A stretch of DNA of 6,207 nt, from assembly GCA_020047725.1 (NCBI GenBank), contig JAIFNM010000157.1, positions 1 through 6,207 of the forward strand, given 5' to 3'. The number at the start of each line of letters is the position of its first letter. Positions within the stretch are counted from its first letter, which is position 1. Shown here one piece after another: positions 5,250 through 6,207 of the stretch. A program made the position numbers and the translations under genes. Below the pieces are notes generated by a model. The model saw only the letters and a program-made list of their open reading frames with translations. It was not told the origin of the DNA and did no database searches. The DNA comes from Betaproteobacteria bacterium (GTDB lineage: Bacteria > Pseudomonadota > Gammaproteobacteria > Burkholderiales > Rhodocyclaceae).

Positions 5250-5251
5250 TG

Positions 5252-6207
5252 ATGAAAGCACTGATCGTCGCCCCCGCCTGGATTGGCGATACCGTCATGG
5301 CGCAGCCCTTGTTCATGCGGCTGCATCAACACACCCCCGGACTGCAGCTCGATGCGCTGGCGCCGCGCTGGGTGGCTCCCGCATTGCAGCGCATGCCGGA
5401 AATCACGCGGATCATCGACAACCCCTTCGCGCACGGCGAGCTCTCGTTCAAAGCACGTTATCGCCTGGCGCGCGATCTGGCGCAGACCGGTTATCAGCGC
5501 GCCTACATCCTGCCCAATTCACTCAAATCGGCATTGATTCCCTTTCTGGCCGGCATACCGCAACGTATCGGTTTTACCGGCGAATCGCGCTACGGTCTGA
5601 TCAATCGCCGCCATACGCTCGACGAGATCGCGCTGCCGCAAATGGCCGAGCGCTTCGCACAACTGGCAGAAATGCCAGGATCGCCACTCCCCCGGCCGTT
5701 GCAATTGCCGCGTCTGAGCTCAAGCCGGGAGCAGCAAACCGGAACGCTCAACGCGCTCGGCCTCGAACGTCCGGAAAAAATCGCAGTCTTCTGCCCCGGT
5801 GCCGAGTTCGGCCCGGCCAAGCGCTGGCCGGCGCGTCATTTCGCGGCGCTGGCCGACGAGCTGGCGCGGCGTGGCTACGCCGTCTGGTTGCTCGGGTCGC
5901 CGAAAGACAAGGCGGTTGGCGACGAGATCGTCGGTCTGGCGGCCTCCGCACCAAAAAATCTCTGCGGCAACACTTCGCTGATGCAGGCCATCGACCTTAT
6001 CGCCGCGTCCAGCTTCGTCGTCTGCAACGATTCCGGCCTGATGCACGTTGCGGCAGCGCTCGACCGGCCGCTGGTCGCTGTCTACGGATCGTCGTCGCCG
6101 GGGTTTACGCCGCCGCTTTCAGAGCGCGCACAAATCATCAGCCTCAAGCTCGCGTGCAGCCCCTGTTTCAAGCGAGAATGTCCGCTCGGTCACCTCGACT
6201 GCCTGAA
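5252..6207 (+). CDS. waaF: ADP-heptose:LPS heptosyltransferase II (3' end outside window)
   Basis: The frame is open from ATG 5252 to the right edge, 318 complete codons of a protein usually about 340-350 long. WaaF adds the second heptose to the inner core of lipopolysaccharide at the cytoplasmic face of the inner membrane, using ADP-heptose (glycosyltransferase family 9). The N-terminal Rossmann domain opens MKALIVAPAWIGDTVMAQPL; Asp13 in WIGD is the expected catalytic base. The family blocks FCPGAEFGPAKRWPARHFA, NDSGLMHVAAAL, VYGSSSPGFTPPL and the cysteine-rich CSPCFKRECPLGHLDCL follow in order. The CFKRECPLGH block separates WaaF from WaaC. Only GTG at 5249 or ATG at 5252 can start it, because an in-frame TAG lies at 5240-5242; ATG is chosen. 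No clear Shine-Dalgarno is visible. It probably shares a transcript with the zinc-binding gene upstream. Confidence 0.96.
   Translation, partial: MKALIVAPAWIGDTVMAQPLFMRLHQHTPGLQLDALAPRWVAPALQRMPEITRIIDNPFAHGELSFKARYRLARDLAQTGYQRAYILPNSLKSALIPFLAGIPQRIGFTGESRYGLINRRHTLDEIALPQMAERFAQLAEMPGSPLPRPLQLPRLSSSREQQTGTLNALGLERPEKIAVFCPGAEFGPAKRWPARHFAALADELARRGYAVWLLGSPKDKAVGDEIVGLAASAPKNLCGNTSLMQAIDLIAASSFVVCNDSGLMHVAAALDRPLVAVYGSSSPGFTPPLSERAQIISLKLACSPCFKRECPLGHLDCL

Overview
The window looks like a piece of a moderately GC-rich betaproteobacterial chromosome. The Rhodocyclales are my best guess, from protein style and from neighbours such as MnmA, a NudJ-type Nudix enzyme, a small CHCC zinc-binding protein and WaaF. 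This is inference, since no 16S or other marker is present. Almost every gene is ordinary chromosomal housekeeping or metabolism. I see no insertion sequence, phage gene, CRISPR array, tRNA or rRNA.

Layout. Everything from position 1 to 4848 is read on the minus strand, and everything from 5017 to the right edge on the plus strand. Listed in transcription order (right to left), the minus-strand genes are: a NudJ-like Nudix hydrolase (4402-4848); an exported protein with a Cys-His-Asp arrangement like transglutaminase-fold enzymes (3815-4405); mnmA, the tRNA 2-thiouridylase (2722-3828); a 72-residue coiled-coil lipoprotein (2412-2630); an EamA/DMT transporter with a histidine-rich tail (1242-2291); a DeoR-family repressor (199-1008); and the start of an MFS transporter that leaves the left edge. 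The plus-strand unit is a 62-residue zinc-binding protein (5017-5205) followed by waaF, which is cut by the right edge.

How the genes work together. nudJ, the exported protein and mnmA overlap each other (ATGA, then 14 bp) and almost certainly form one translationally coupled operon. The DeoR regulator and the MFS gene share a GTGA overlap, which suggests a self-contained sugar-uptake module with its own repressor. The 168 bp between nudJ and the zinc-binding gene is a divergent promoter region with several short repeats.

Most worth a second look: the exported transglutaminase-like protein lodged between nudJ and mnmA; the transporter tail with 25 histidines in 66 residues, together with a 10-bp bulged inverted repeat just upstream of its gene; and an inverted repeat straddling the likely deoR promoter. 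Nothing here is clearly a new multi-gene system.
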